From positions 2,501-22,089 of the forward strand of contig NZ_AXWT01000035.1 in assembly GCF_000482805.1 (NCBI RefSeq): a DNA stretch of 19,589 nt, given 5' to 3'. The notes under the pieces were generated by a model. The model saw only the letters and a program-made list of their open reading frames with translations. It was not told where the DNA came from and did no database searches. Of the stretch, positions 1 to 7,713 are shown in pieces. How positions within the stretch are numbered: position 1 is the stretch's first letter; each line of letters starts with the position of its first letter. The position numbers were made by a program, and so were the translations under genes. Source of the DNA: Deinococcus murrayi DSM 11303. GTDB taxonomy: Bacteria > Deinococcota > Deinococci > Deinococcales > Deinococcaceae.

Positions 1-925
1 CGTCGCCACCCGCAACGCCAGCGGCGAGGTCATCAACGCGCTGGCGGGGGTCGTGCCGGGGCTGATGGGGGGCAGCGCGGACCTCTCCGGCAGCACCAAG
101 ACCACCATCAAGGACGGCGGCACGCTGGAACCCGGTTCCTACGGGGGCCGCAACGTCTACTTCGGGGTGCGCGAGTTCGGCATGGCCGCCGCCGCCAACG
201 GGCTGGCGCTCTACGGCGGGCCGCGTCCCCTCGTGGGCACCTTCCTGGTGTTCGCGGATTACCTCAAGCCCGCTTTCCGCCTCTCCGCAATCCAGATGCA
301 GCCCGTGACCTATGTGCTCACCCACGACTCCATCGGCCTGGGGGAAGACGGCCCCACCCACCAGCCCATCGAGCAGCTCGCCATGCTGCGGGCCGTGCCG
401 GGTGCCCGCGTCATCCGCCCCGCCGACGCCAACGAGACGGCCACCGCCTGGCTGATGGCACTGGAGTACGGCAAGGGGCCGACGGCGCTGGCCCTCTCGC
501 GCCAGGACCTGCCCGTCTTGCCCGCCAACCGCGAGGGCATGAAGCGGGGCGGTTATGTGATGCGCGACGCCGAGCAGCCGGCGGTCATCCTCATCGCCTC
601 CGGCTCGGAGGTCAGCCTTGCCCTGGACGCGGCAGGGGCGCTGGCGGAAGAGGGCGTGGCCGCCCGCGTCGTCTCCATGCCCTGCATGGAGGTCTTCCGC
701 GAGCAGGACCGCGAGTACCGCGACTCGGTACTCACGCCCGGCGTGCCCCGCGTCGCCATCGAGGCCGCCTCCCCCTCGCCCTGGTACGAGTGGGTCGGCT
801 TTGACGGGGCCGTCATTGGCATGACGACCTTCGGCGCGTCGGCTCCTGCCAAGGTGCTGTTCGAGAAGTTCGGCTTCAGCGTGGAGAACGTGGTGAAGAC
901 CGTGAAGGACGTGCTGGCCCGCTAA
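1..925 (+). CDS. tkt: Transketolase, C-terminal part (5' end outside window)
   Basis: The reading frame is open from base 2 and enters from upstream, so only about the last 307 residues are present. Transketolase moves two-carbon ketol units between sugar phosphates in the non-oxidative pentose phosphate pathway, using thiamine diphosphate in the cytosol. Seen here are the pyrimidine-binding domain (SADLSGSTKT near the window start, then GVREFGMAAAANG, which carries the catalytic Glu), the THDSIGLGEDGPTHQP signature, and the C-terminal domain with ASGSEVSLAL and GVPRVAIEAASPSPWYEWVG. These are the standard family blocks in the usual order, and the frame ends normally at TAA 923-925. The next gene lies on the opposite strand. 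The bases after the stop are G-rich with short T runs (about 936-974), but no convincing terminator stem is visible. Confidence 0.96.
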   Translation, partial: VATRNASGEVINALAGVVPGLMGGSADLSGSTKTTIKDGGTLEPGSYGGRNVYFGVREFGMAAAANGLALYGGPRPLVGTFLVFADYLKPAFRLSAIQMQPVTYVLTHDSIGLGEDGPTHQPIEQLAMLRAVPGARVIRPADANETATAWLMALEYGKGPTALALSRQDLPVLPANREGMKRGGYVMRDAEQPAVILIASGSEVSLALDAAGALAEEGVAARVVSMPCMEVFREQDREYRDSVLTPGVPRVAIEAASPSPWYEWVGFDGAVIGMTTFGASAPAKVLFEKFGFSVENVVKTVKDVLAR

Positions 926-990
926 CTCCCGCACGCGCCTGGCGTCCGCTTTCCGGCAGGGGGGGCGGGCGTTTTCGCTGTCCGTGGCGT

Positions 991-1200
991 TCAGTCGCGG
1001 GCATGGTCACGGCGGGACTCGTCGTCGACCATCTCCAGCAACTCGGCGCGGGTGGCGCGGGGGAACTGGCGCCGCTTGGCCGTGACGGCCCGCTTGGTGG
1101 CTCCCCGGTTGCCCCGCGTCACCGTCATCAGCCGCCGCGTGAGCAGCAAGCCCCCCACCCCGGCCAGCGAAAAAACGATGAGCACCAGCGCCGTGGTCAT
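991..1200 (-). CDS. Small single-span membrane protein, unknown function
   Basis: A 69-residue protein whose N-terminus is one hydrophobic segment (about residues 3-21, TALVLIVFSLAGVGGLLL), followed by a strongly basic stretch (RRLMTVTRGNRGATKRAVTAKRR) and an acidic/basic tail. This suggests one membrane helix with a cytoplasmic basic tail. I do not recognise a family. Support for it being real comes from its promoter: TAGCTT at 1212-1207 lies 6 bases before the ATG with no Shine-Dalgarno, the leaderless arrangement used by several genes in this window. It diverges from the SDR gene. An overlapping minus-strand frame (1007-1231) lacks these features. Confidence 0.6.
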   Translation of the reverse strand: MTTALVLIVFSLAGVGGLLLTRRLMTVTRGNRGATKRAVTAKRRQFPRATRAELLEMVDDESRRDHARD

Positions 1201-1206
1201 GGGTGG

Positions 1207-1212
1207 AAGCTA
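1207..1212 (-). promoter_or_regulatory. -10 box of a leaderless promoter
   Basis: TAGCTT on the minus strand, 6 bases before the ATG at 1200. No Shine-Dalgarno lies in between, so the transcript probably starts at or next to the start codon. Confidence 0.45.
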
Positions 1213-1293
1213 GAGCAGCCCCCACCTTCACGCCTCCTCAAGCTTGTGAGCTGGGGCAGAAGGGGCGCGGGACGGAGATGAAACAGTCGGGCC

Positions 1294-2205
1294 ATGACGG
1301 ACCAGGACCCCAAGAACCCCAGCGCCCGGCCCGAAACCGCCCCCACCGAGAGGATGCCCCAGGAGGTGCCCGGCGAGACCCAGGACACCCAGCCCGGCAG
1401 CGAAGCCGAGATGAGCCTCGCTCCCGTGGTGATTCGGGAGGGGTACCGCGGCAGCGGCAAGCTGGAGGGCAAAGTCGCCCTGATTAGCGGCGGCGACAGC
1501 GGCATCGGGCGAGCGGTTGCCGTGCATTTCGCCCGTGAGGGGGCGGATGTCGCCATCCTCTACCTCAACGAGCACGAGGACGCCCAGGACACCGCGAGCA
1601 TGGTGCAGGCCGAGGGCCGCCGCGCCGTCGCCATCGCGGGGGACATCGGGGACCCGGAGTTTTGCCGCCAAGCTGTCGAGCGCACCGTGAAGGAGCTGGG
1701 CAGCCTCGACATCCTCGTTAACAATGCCGCCGAGCAGACCCCCCAGGACTCCATCACCGACATCACCCCTCAGCAACTGGAGCGGACCTTCCGCACCAAT
1801 ATCTTTGGGATGTTCTACCTGACCCAGGCGGCAATGCCCCACCTGGGCGAGGGCGCGTCCATCATCAACACCACGAGCGTGACCGCCTACAAGGGCAGCC
1901 CACAACTGCTGGATTACTCCTCCACGAAGGGGGCGATTGTCGCCTTTACCCGCAGCCTCAGCCAAAACCTTGCCGAGAAAAAGATTCGCGTCAACGGGGT
2001 GGCCCCCGGCCCCATCTGGACCCCCCTGATTCCCGCCACCTTCGACCAAGAACGGGTCGCCGAGCACGGCCAGAACGTGCCGCTCGAACGCCCCGGCCAG
2101 CCTGCCGAGGTGGCCCCCGCCTACGTGTTCCTCGCCTCCGAGGACTCTTCATACATCAGCGGGCAAGTCTTGCACCCCAACGGCGGCGAAGTGGTCAACG
2201 GCTAA
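1294..2205 (+). CDS. SDR-family oxidoreductase, general-stress-protein-39/YghA type
   Basis: A 303-residue classical short-chain dehydrogenase with an N-terminal extension of about 55 polar residues, as in the YghA and B. subtilis general stress protein 39 group. The Rossmann nucleotide motif GGDSGIGRA is at 66-74, NNAAE at 143-147, catalytic Ser195 in TTSVTAY, and the YxxxK pair Tyr208/Lys212. The GAPGPIWTPL-like segment after the active site (VAPGPIWTPL, 237-246) and the C-terminal SGQVLHPNGG are also typical. It should reduce or oxidise an alcohol/carbonyl with NAD(P)H in the cytosol; the substrate cannot be read from sequence. The ATG at 1294 is followed by a hydrophilic Pro/Glu-rich region that fits the subfamily. 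No clear -10 box or strong SD precedes it. The 93-base gap to the divergent small gene must hold its promoter. Confidence 0.93.
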   Translation: MTDQDPKNPSARPETAPTERMPQEVPGETQDTQPGSEAEMSLAPVVIREGYRGSGKLEGKVALISGGDSGIGRAVAVHFAREGADVAILYLNEHEDAQDTASMVQAEGRRAVAIAGDIGDPEFCRQAVERTVKELGSLDILVNNAAEQTPQDSITDITPQQLERTFRTNIFGMFYLTQAAMPHLGEGASIINTTSVTAYKGSPQLLDYSSTKGAIVAFTRSLSQNLAEKKIRVNGVAPGPIWTPLIPATFDQERVAEHGQNVPLERPGQPAEVAPAYVFLASEDSSYISGQVLHPNGGEVVNG

Positions 2206-2219
2206 AGGGAAAAGAGAGA

Positions 2220-2257
2220 CAACCAGCCGTCAGCTTGTTCAGGCTGACGGCTGGTTG
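2220..2257 (-). terminator. Strong stem-loop between convergent genes
   Basis: A perfect 15-bp inverted repeat (arms 2220-2234 and 2243-2257, 8-base loop). It lies 18 bases beyond the stop of the minus-strand siroheme decarboxylase gene and 15 bases beyond the SDR stop. Read on the minus strand it is followed by a pyrimidine tract rich in T (CTCTCTTTTCCCTTT), so it is best as that gene's terminator. It may also stop plus-strand transcription. The arms contain CAGCCGTCAGC, which resembles the repeat upstream of the same gene. Confidence 0.7.
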
Positions 2258-2274
2258 CTCAGGGCGGACGGCCC

Positions 2275-3342
<1,068 letters not shown>

Positions 3343-3348
3343 GCCCCT

Positions 3349-3354
3349 AGGGTA
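3349..3354 (-). promoter_or_regulatory. -10 box of a leaderless promoter
   Basis: TACCCT on the minus strand, 6 bases before the ATG at 3342, with no Shine-Dalgarno between. It supports this start codon for the siroheme decarboxylase-like gene. Confidence 0.5.
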
Positions 3355-3410
3355 GCCCGCCGCCCCCCCGGCGAACGTCCCCGAACGGGCGGTCAGGGAA
3401 AGGGGAGCGG

Positions 3411-3526
3411 CCAGCTTTCAGCCGCCAGCCGCCAGCCCTGCGCCGCCGGTGAGAACGGAAATGCAAAAGCGGCGGATACCACATCTGGAACGGCGTGCTC
3501 TGGTGGAAAGCTGGCGGCTGGCGGCT
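3411..3526. repeat. Inverted pair of AGCCGCCAGC-type repeats
   Basis: Between the divergent starts at 3342 and 3549, bases 3420-3436 are the exact reverse complement of 3510-3526 (17 bp). Each copy contains a tandem of the 7-mer unit CAGCCGC. CAGCTTTC occurs beside both arms. The arms are 73 bases apart, so this may be two copies of a dispersed intergenic repeat and not one hairpin. The terminator-like stem at 2220-2257 carries a related CAGCCGTCAGC core. Confidence 0.6.
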
Positions 3527-3548
3527 CCAAATAGGCCACAATGCCCCC

Positions 3549-3845
3549 ATGGTCACAGCAATCGTGATGGTGCAGGCCGAGCGCCAACGCATTCAGGAAA
3601 CCGCCGAGGCCCTCGCGGGAGTGCCCGGTGTGCGCGAGGCGTACTCCGTGACGGGCGAGTGGGACATCGTGGTCTTGCTCAAGCTGGAGCGCTACGAGGA
3701 CTTAGACGATGTGGTGACCGGGCACCTGCGCCGGGTGGAAGGCATTGTGCGCACCCAGACCATGCTGGCCTTCCGCACTTACAGCGAGGCCTTGCTCGAC
3801 CAAGGGTTTGGCGTGGGGCTGGATGAAGGGGGGGCGATTTCATAA
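3549..3845 (+). CDS. Stand-alone Lrp/AsnC ligand-binding (RAM) domain protein
   Basis: A 98-residue protein that is only the C-terminal RAM domain of the Lrp/AsnC family, without a helix-turn-helix. Seen are the alternating beta/alpha pattern, GVPGVREAYSVTGEWDIVV (24-42, with the family's TG-x-x-D turn), and a second helix/strand ending in IVRTQTMLAF. Such SIRB/RAM-only proteins bind amino acids or other small ligands as oligomers and can modulate partner regulators. The ATG at 3549 is chosen because the family begins directly with a beta strand (MVTAIVMVQ); an upstream in-frame start at 3495 would add residues coded by the intergenic repeat. A CACAAT box lies 6 bases before the ATG, possibly a weak leaderless -10. 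It diverges from the fused decarboxylase, which has the same fold twice; a functional link is inference. Confidence 0.85.
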   Translation: MVTAIVMVQAERQRIQETAEALAGVPGVREAYSVTGEWDIVVLLKLERYEDLDDVVTGHLRRVEGIVRTQTMLAFRTYSEALLDQGFGVGLDEGGAIS

Positions 3846-3870
3846 AGAGCGGGGCGGCGGTGCGCGCAAG

Positions 3871-3900
3871 GGGGGCTTTGGGGCATGGCCCCCAGCCCCC
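3871..3900 (+). terminator. GC-rich hairpin after the RAM-domain gene
   Basis: GGGGGCT at 3871-3877 pairs with AGCCCCC at 3894-3900, and an inner GGGG/CCCC stem extends it. It starts 25 bases after the stop at 3845. There is no T run, so it is only a candidate terminator. I recognise nothing else in the 199-base gap to the next gene. Confidence 0.4.
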
Positions 3901-4044
3901 GCAGAGCGCTGGGAGGCACCAAAGCGTCTCACCAGGGAAAGAAGGGCCGCTCCGACAACGAAGGGTGACCTTCAGAGTTCATGACAGGGACCATTCCTCT
4001 TTACAGGGGCGGGCTGTCAACCCATACTCAGGGAGGAGGACACC

Positions 4045-4491
4045 GTGACCTACAAGAAACTCAGCGAGCAGGTTCAGGAACTCAGCAATCCCCAGCGCAG
4101 CGACGCCTTTGTCAAGCAGTTCCGAGAGGCCGTGCGGGTCGGCAAGTTTGACGCGACCTTCCTCACCGAGCGCTTCACCATGCCCAAGACCTTTGCGCGG
4201 CGTGGCGGCGGGGGCAGCTATCAACGCGACACCCGCGACATGCTCTTTGAAGTGACCCCCGACTTTGAAGCCTGGTTCCAGGAAACGAATGCGGCGCTTG
4301 CGAGCACCCGGCCAACGGGGAAGGTCAAGCCCACCGCCGAGAACATCGCGGCGGGCTTGGTCGATTTCAAGGCGCTCGCCGAAGAAACCCGCCGCAAGAT
4401 GCAGGCGAACTACGAAAAAGGCCAGAACCTGGGCAAGAGCCGCGTGCGCACAGGGGCGGGCGAGAGCAAGGCACGCAGCCGCCGAAAATAA
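4045..4491 (+). CDS. Conserved-looking basic protein of unknown function
   Basis: A 148-residue soluble protein starting at GTG 4045. The start is fixed by a very strong Shine-Dalgarno, AGGGAGGAGG, ending 5 bases upstream. The sequence has no signal peptide or membrane span. It has amphipathic helical segments at the N-terminus (YKKLSEQVQEL), a central glycine run (RRGGGGSYQRDTRD, 52-65), and an aromatic segment TPDFEAWFQETNAAL (71-85). The C-terminus is highly basic (KSRVRTGAGESKARSRRK), which could contact nucleic acid. I do not recognise the family. It stands alone: about 200 bases separate it from the upstream gene, and a different promoter drives gmk. The strong SD suggests high expression and contrasts with the leaderless neighbours. 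Confidence 0.78.
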   Translation: MTYKKLSEQVQELSNPQRSDAFVKQFREAVRVGKFDATFLTERFTMPKTFARRGGGGSYQRDTRDMLFEVTPDFEAWFQETNAALASTRPTGKVKPTAENIAAGLVDFKALAEETRRKMQANYEKGQNLGKSRVRTGAGESKARSRRK

Positions 4492-4561
4492 CTTGACAGG
4501 GGGACCGGGGCGAAGCGGCCAGAGGGGGGAGACAGGGTCACGCCTTCCCCCCCGTGCCCCG

Positions 4562-4567
4562 TATGCT
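4562..4567 (+). promoter_or_regulatory. -10 box of the gmk leaderless promoter
   Basis: TATGCT, 7 bases before the ATG at 4575, with no SD between. It lies inside the longest open frame, which begins with GTG at 4554, so it argues that the long version is not the natural protein. A G6A/TC6 inverted repeat (4524-4530 and 4546-4552) sits just upstream. Confidence 0.5.
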
Positions 4568-4574
4568 GTGGCGA

Positions 4575-5306
4575 ATGATGGTGAATGAACCCGGCACGGC
4601 CCACCCCTCTGACCCCGCCGCCCCGCCCCATTCGCAGCGGGGCCTGCTGCTCGTGATTACCGGCGCGTCCGGGGTGGGCAAGGGCACCCTGCGCGAGCGC
4701 TGGCTGGCCGGGCAGAACGTGTTTTACTCCACCTCGTGGACGACCCGTGAGGCCAGGCCCGGCGAGCGGGACGGGGTGGACTATGTGTTTGTCACGCCCG
4801 AAGTCTTTCTCGACAAGGTGCGGCAGGGCGGGTTTTTGGAGCACGCGCAGTTTGTGGGCAACCACTACGGCACGCCCATCGAACCCATCGAGGCCGCCCT
4901 GGCCCGCGGGCAGGATGTGGTGCTTGAAATCGAGGTGGAGGGGGCCATGCAGGTGAAGGAGCGCCTGGGCGACGAGGCCATCTTGATTTTCATCATGCCC
5001 CCCAGCCTCACCGAGTTGCGCCGCCGTCTGACGGGCCGCGCGACCGAGACGCCGGAGCGCATCGAAAAGCGCCTCGCCCGCGCCCGCGAGGAAATCATGC
5101 ACGCCCACGACTTCCGCTACGTGGTGGTCAATGACGACCTGAGCCGCGCCGTCGAGGAACTGCGGGCCGTGCAGCGGGCCGAGCGTGCTCGCCGCCGCCC
5201 CGAAGCCGAGTGGACAGCAGAAGACCGCGCCGCCCTGCGCCTTGCCGAGACGGTTCGCAGTGGGGCGCTCAGCACCGAGGACCTGCGCCGCGTGGTGGAG
5301 GGCTAA
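4575..5306 (+). CDS. gmk: Guanylate kinase
   Basis: A 243-residue P-loop kinase that phosphorylates GMP to GDP with ATP in the cytosol, required for GTP and dGTP supply. From ATG 4575 the Walker A motif GASGVGKGT is at 30-38, followed by the GMP-binding block [20 protein letters not shown], then HYGTP and the LID region [20 protein letters not shown] with its arginines, and the late VVNDDL motif. Family members are about 190-210 residues; the excess is a Pro/Ala-rich N-terminal tail of about 20 residues and a longer C-terminus. The start is chosen from the TATGCT box 7 bases upstream (ATG 4578 and GTG 4581 are alternatives). The gene is followed after 5 bases by the macro-domain gene, indicating an operon. 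Confidence 0.95.
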   Translation: MMVNEPGTAHPSDPAAPPHSQRGLLLVITGASGVGKGTLRERWLAGQNVFYSTSWTTREARPGERDGVDYVFVTPEVFLDKVRQGGFLEHAQFVGNHYGTPIEPIEAALARGQDVVLEIEVEGAMQVKERLGDEAILIFIMPPSLTELRRRLTGRATETPERIEKRLARAREEIMHAHDFRYVVVNDDLSRAVEELRAVQRAERARRRPEAEWTAEDRAALRLAETVRSGALSTEDLRRVVEG

Positions 5307-5311
5307 GGGCC

Positions 5312-5869
5312 ATGCCCCTTCAGCTCGTTCAGGGCGACATCAGCCGCGAGCGCACCTGCGCCGTCGTCACCGCCGCGAATAAGGAACTGGTGGGCGGGGG
5401 CGGCGTGGACGGCGCGATTCACCGCGCTGCCGGTCCAGAGCTGCTGCGGGCCATTCGGCGCATCGGAGGCACCCCCACCGGAACCGCCGTCATCACCCCC
5501 GCCTTCGGGCTGGAGCGCCAGGGGGTGCGCTTCGTCATCCACGCGGTCGGCCCGGTTTGGCGCGGCGGGGGGCAAGGCGAGGCCGACCTGCTGGCCGGGG
5601 CCTACCGCGAGAGCCTCCGATTGGTCGCCGAGCACGGCTGCGACTCGGTCGCCCTGCCCGCCATCAGCACCGGGGTCTACGGTTACCCCCTGCCCCAGGC
5701 GGCGGGGGTGACCATGCGGACCATTCACGCGTTTCTGGCTGGGCGGCCCAGCCTTAGCGTGCGGCTGGTGCTCTACGGCGAGGAAACGCTGCGGGTTTTT
5801 CAGGAGGCCCAGGTGCAGTGGGAGGCCGAAGCGCCGCGGTCGAGGGTTCAGGGTAATGACGCGTTGTAG
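5312..5869 (+). CDS. Macro-domain protein (ADP-ribose/O-acetyl-ADP-ribose hydrolase type)
   Basis: A 185-residue single macro domain of the MacroD/YmdB type. Seen are [20 protein letters not shown] (18-37), the adenine/ribose-binding block with the usual [20 protein letters not shown] (75-83), and the phosphate loop [14 protein letters not shown] (114-127). Such proteins bind ADP-ribose and often remove it from Asp/Glu side chains or deacetylate O-acetyl-ADP-ribose. The first Asn of the common NAAN motif is Thr here (T-A-A-N); the second Asn, Asn23, is kept. The ATG begins 5 bases after the gmk stop, so translation is probably coupled. The last residues, about RVQGNDAL, and the TAG stop are encoded by the terminal repeat of the IS element beginning near 5846, so the original C-terminus may have been replaced. 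Confidence 0.9.
   Translation: MPLQLVQGDISRERTCAVVTAANKELVGGGGVDGAIHRAAGPELLRAIRRIGGTPTGTAVITPAFGLERQGVRFVIHAVGPVWRGGGQGEADLLAGAYRESLRLVAEHGCDSVALPAISTGVYGYPLPQAAGVTMRTIHAFLAGRPSLSVRLVLYGEETLRVFQEAQVQWEAEAPRSRVQGNDAL
5846..5863 (+). repeat. IS terminal inverted repeat, left
   Basis: GTTCAGGGTAATGACGCG, matched with one indel and few mismatches by the right end. It encodes the final residues of the macro-domain protein on the plus strand and the TGA stop of InsB (5848-5850) on the minus strand. Confidence 0.65.
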
Positions 5870-6260
5870 CGATGGATGAAGAGCCAAAGTACGGTTTCCA
5901 GGTTGGCTTGTTTGCGGCAGAAGGACAGACTTTTTCGCACCAGGTGGGCCAATCTCAGCCGTAAGGTGGCATTAAAGCGCTCCAGGTGCTGGGTGCCTCC
6001 AATGCGGTGAAGGGACCCGAAAACGACCCCCTGATAGCACCGCAAGCCGTCGGTGTGACACACAGCATCCAGGGAAGGGGTGGGCAAGCTCTGCCAGAGT
6101 CCGAACGCGCCCAGCGCGTCTCGCTGACCTACAAAGCACCCGACGATGCGTCGGGTGGCCCGGTCCATCGCCAGCCACAGCCAAAGGGGGCGGTCGTGAC
6201 GCCCGACGAACGTGCATCACTCGTCGCACTCCAGGACCAGCGCCGCTGGTCCTGGAGTGC

Positions 6261-6273
<13 letters not shown>
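5848..6273 (-). pseudogene. IS1-family transposase, InsB catalytic part (in-frame TGA)
   Basis: This is the DDE catalytic half reached by -1 frameshifting from InsA. It reads ALVLECDE, then TGA at 6219-6217, then [20 protein letters not shown] and on to the end. Catalytic residues are visible: Asp in ECDE (before the stop), Asp in HTDGLRCYQ, Glu in THLER-like [10 protein letters not shown], and the IS1 signature LVRKSLSFCRK near the C-terminus. The frame is otherwise intact for about 139 codons, so a single change (TGA for a sense codon, perhaps TGG) separates it from a full InsAB' of about 240 residues. Unless the TGA is read through, the copy cannot make active transposase. A GTG/ATG restart at 6168 would lack the first Asp. 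Confidence 0.8.
6226..6260 (-). promoter_or_regulatory. Frameshift-stimulating stem-loop of the IS
   Basis: A perfect inverted repeat with 17-base arms (6226-6242 and 6244-6260) and a single central base. On the minus strand it starts 6 bases after the A7 slippery run and directly after the InsA TAA. This spacing and stability fit a -1 ribosomal frameshift stimulator. Its role is inferred from the IS1 model. Confidence 0.75.
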
Positions 6274-6599
<326 letters not shown>

Positions 6600-6623
6600 G
6601 CCACTACCGCGCCGCCGCATAAC

Positions 6624-6652
6624 TTGACCCCCACCGCATACCACGCTAGACT
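6624..6652 (+). promoter_or_regulatory. Strong sigma-A-type promoter
   Basis: TTGACC at 6624-6629 and TAGACT at 6647-6652 are separated by exactly 17 bases, the best -35/-10 pair in the window. The expected start is near 6659. Only 25 bases lie between the IS end and this -35 box. Transcription would run into the hairpin at 6664-6686 almost at once. Confidence 0.65.
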
Positions 6653-6663
6653 TTCCAACATCA

Positions 6664-6686
6664 CCGCCCCAAGTGGGCGGTTTTTT
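6664..6686 (+). terminator. Terminator-like hairpin with T6 tail
   Basis: CCGCCC (6664-6669) pairs with GGGCGG (6675-6680) around a 5-base loop and is followed by TTTTTT (6681-6686). It is a canonical intrinsic terminator in form, only about 12 bases beyond the -10 box of the promoter before it. The same bases can also be read as part of the S66 peptidase remnant frame, so the resemblance may be partly coincidental. Confidence 0.6.
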
Positions 6687-6906
6687 CGTGTCCCGGACCG
6701 GCCATCCGGCCTACCGCGACTACACCCCGGAAATGGTGGTGGAGCTGTACGGCTGGGTGCGCCGGGTGCTGCGCGAGGCCGGGCGGGGGGACCTCCCAGT
6801 CGTGGCGAACATGGATTTTGGGCACACCAGTCCGCAGCTCACCCTGCCGCTGGGGGGCCGGGCGCGGCTGGACCCGGCGGCGGGGCGGGTCACGGTCTGG
6901 CCCTGA
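6673..6906 (+). pseudogene. C-terminal remnant of an S66 (LD-carboxypeptidase/MccF-like) peptidase
   Basis: About 77 codons remain. The segment [20 protein letters not shown] followed by [18 protein letters not shown] matches the end of S66 serine peptidases, including the His of the FGHT motif that belongs to the Ser-His-Glu triad. These enzymes cut the L-D bond in murein tetrapeptides or process microcin C. The full family is about 300 residues; the N-terminal domain with the nucleophile Ser is absent, and no matching sequence lies upstream, where there is a stop at 6625 and then the IS. The gene was presumably cut by a deletion or rearrangement associated with the IS. No own start signal is visible. 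Confidence 0.7.
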
Positions 6907-6932
6907 GGGTGCCGCAGGCGCAGGGGGGCGGC

Positions 6933-6938
6933 TATCAT
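6933..6938 (+). promoter_or_regulatory. -10 box of a leaderless promoter
   Basis: TATCAT, 6 bases before the GTG at 6945. No SD lies between, supporting a leaderless start for the metallophosphoesterase. Confidence 0.5.
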
Positions 6939-6944
6939 GGCGCG

Positions 6945-7706
6945 GTGCGCTTGCTGCTGCTTTCTGACATCCACGCCAACGCCCCCGCGCTGGAGGCGGT
7001 GCTGGCGGATGCGGCGGGGCGGGGGTACGACCGCGCCGTGATGCTCGGCGACGCGCTGGGCTACGGGGGGAACCCGGCGGAGGTGCTCGCCCGGCTGCGG
7101 GAGCTGGGGGCCGAGTGCATCCGGGGCAACCACGAGCAGATGGGCCTCGACCTGCTGGGGCGGGGCGGGGGAGAGCTGCTCGGCAGCGGGGGCGTGGTGG
7201 GCGCGGCGCTGGAGTGGCAGTTCGGGCAGCTCGGCGCCGACGACCTCACTTGGGTCGCCTCCTGGCCCGACGGCCTTGAAGACCGGGAGGTCGGGGCGCG
7301 GTTTCGCCACGGCACCCCCCTCAGCCTGGACACCTACGCGGACTCGGTGACGGCGGCGCGGGACGCTTTTGCGGGGTGGGGCGGGCGGCTGGGCTTCGTG
7401 GGGCACACCCATCTTCCCGGCGTGTACGCGGCGCTCCATGCCCCGGTGGGCGAGTGGGTCAAGTTTCAGGGCCTGAGTGCTGGGGGAAGCTACCTCCTGC
7501 CCCCCGGCATCCGCGCCATCTGCAACCCCGGCAGCGTGGGCCAACCCCGCGACGGGGACCCGCGAGCGAGCTACGCCCTCTTCGACGTGGGGCGGCAGAC
7601 CTTCGAGGTTGTTCGGGTGGCCTATCCGGTCGAGGCTGCGCAGACCGCCATCCTGGAGGCCGGGCTGCCCCCGGTGCTCGCGGCGCGGCTGGCGCTGGGG
7701 CGCTGA
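6945..7706 (+). CDS. Calcineurin-like metallophosphoesterase (YfcE/MJ0936-like)
   Basis: A 253-residue metal-dependent phosphoesterase. Metal ligands are seen in order: Asp8 and His10 in LLSDIHAN, Asp36 in MLGDALGYG, Asn62/His63 in RGNHEQ, then His in FRHGTP and the final GHTH pair. [20 protein letters not shown] is the typical late motif of this subgroup. Such enzymes hydrolyse phosphodiesters or phosphomonoesters in the cytosol; the natural substrate is not evident. The GTG at 6945 is chosen because the protein then begins with the first beta strand ([10 protein letters not shown]) and a TATCAT box lies 6 bases before it. The open frame continues far upstream through the IS region, but that part has no family similarity. 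The stop is 7 bases before the holB-like gene. Confidence 0.9.
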   Translation: MRLLLLSDIHANAPALEAVLADAAGRGYDRAVMLGDALGYGGNPAEVLARLRELGAECIRGNHEQMGLDLLGRGGGELLGSGGVVGAALEWQFGQLGADDLTWVASWPDGLEDREVGARFRHGTPLSLDTYADSVTAARDAFAGWGGRLGFVGHTHLPGVYAALHAPVGEWVKFQGLSAGGSYLLPPGIRAICNPGSVGQPRDGDPRASYALFDVGRQTFEVVRVAYPVEAAQTAILEAGLPPVLAARLALGR

Positions 7707-7713
7707 GGGCCGC

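Noticed and set aside
1228..2067. A 279-codon minus-strand frame over the SDR gene
   Set aside because: It is the antisense of a well-supported SDR gene and has no domain signature.
4493..4498. TTGACA as the -35 of gmk
   Set aside because: It is about 63 bases from the TATGCT box, far outside the usual 16-18 base spacing, and no closer -10 follows it.
5312..5869. Macro-domain gene as a DarG-type antitoxin
   Set aside because: No DarT-like toxin gene is adjacent and the domain is of the single MacroD type. The partner is gmk.
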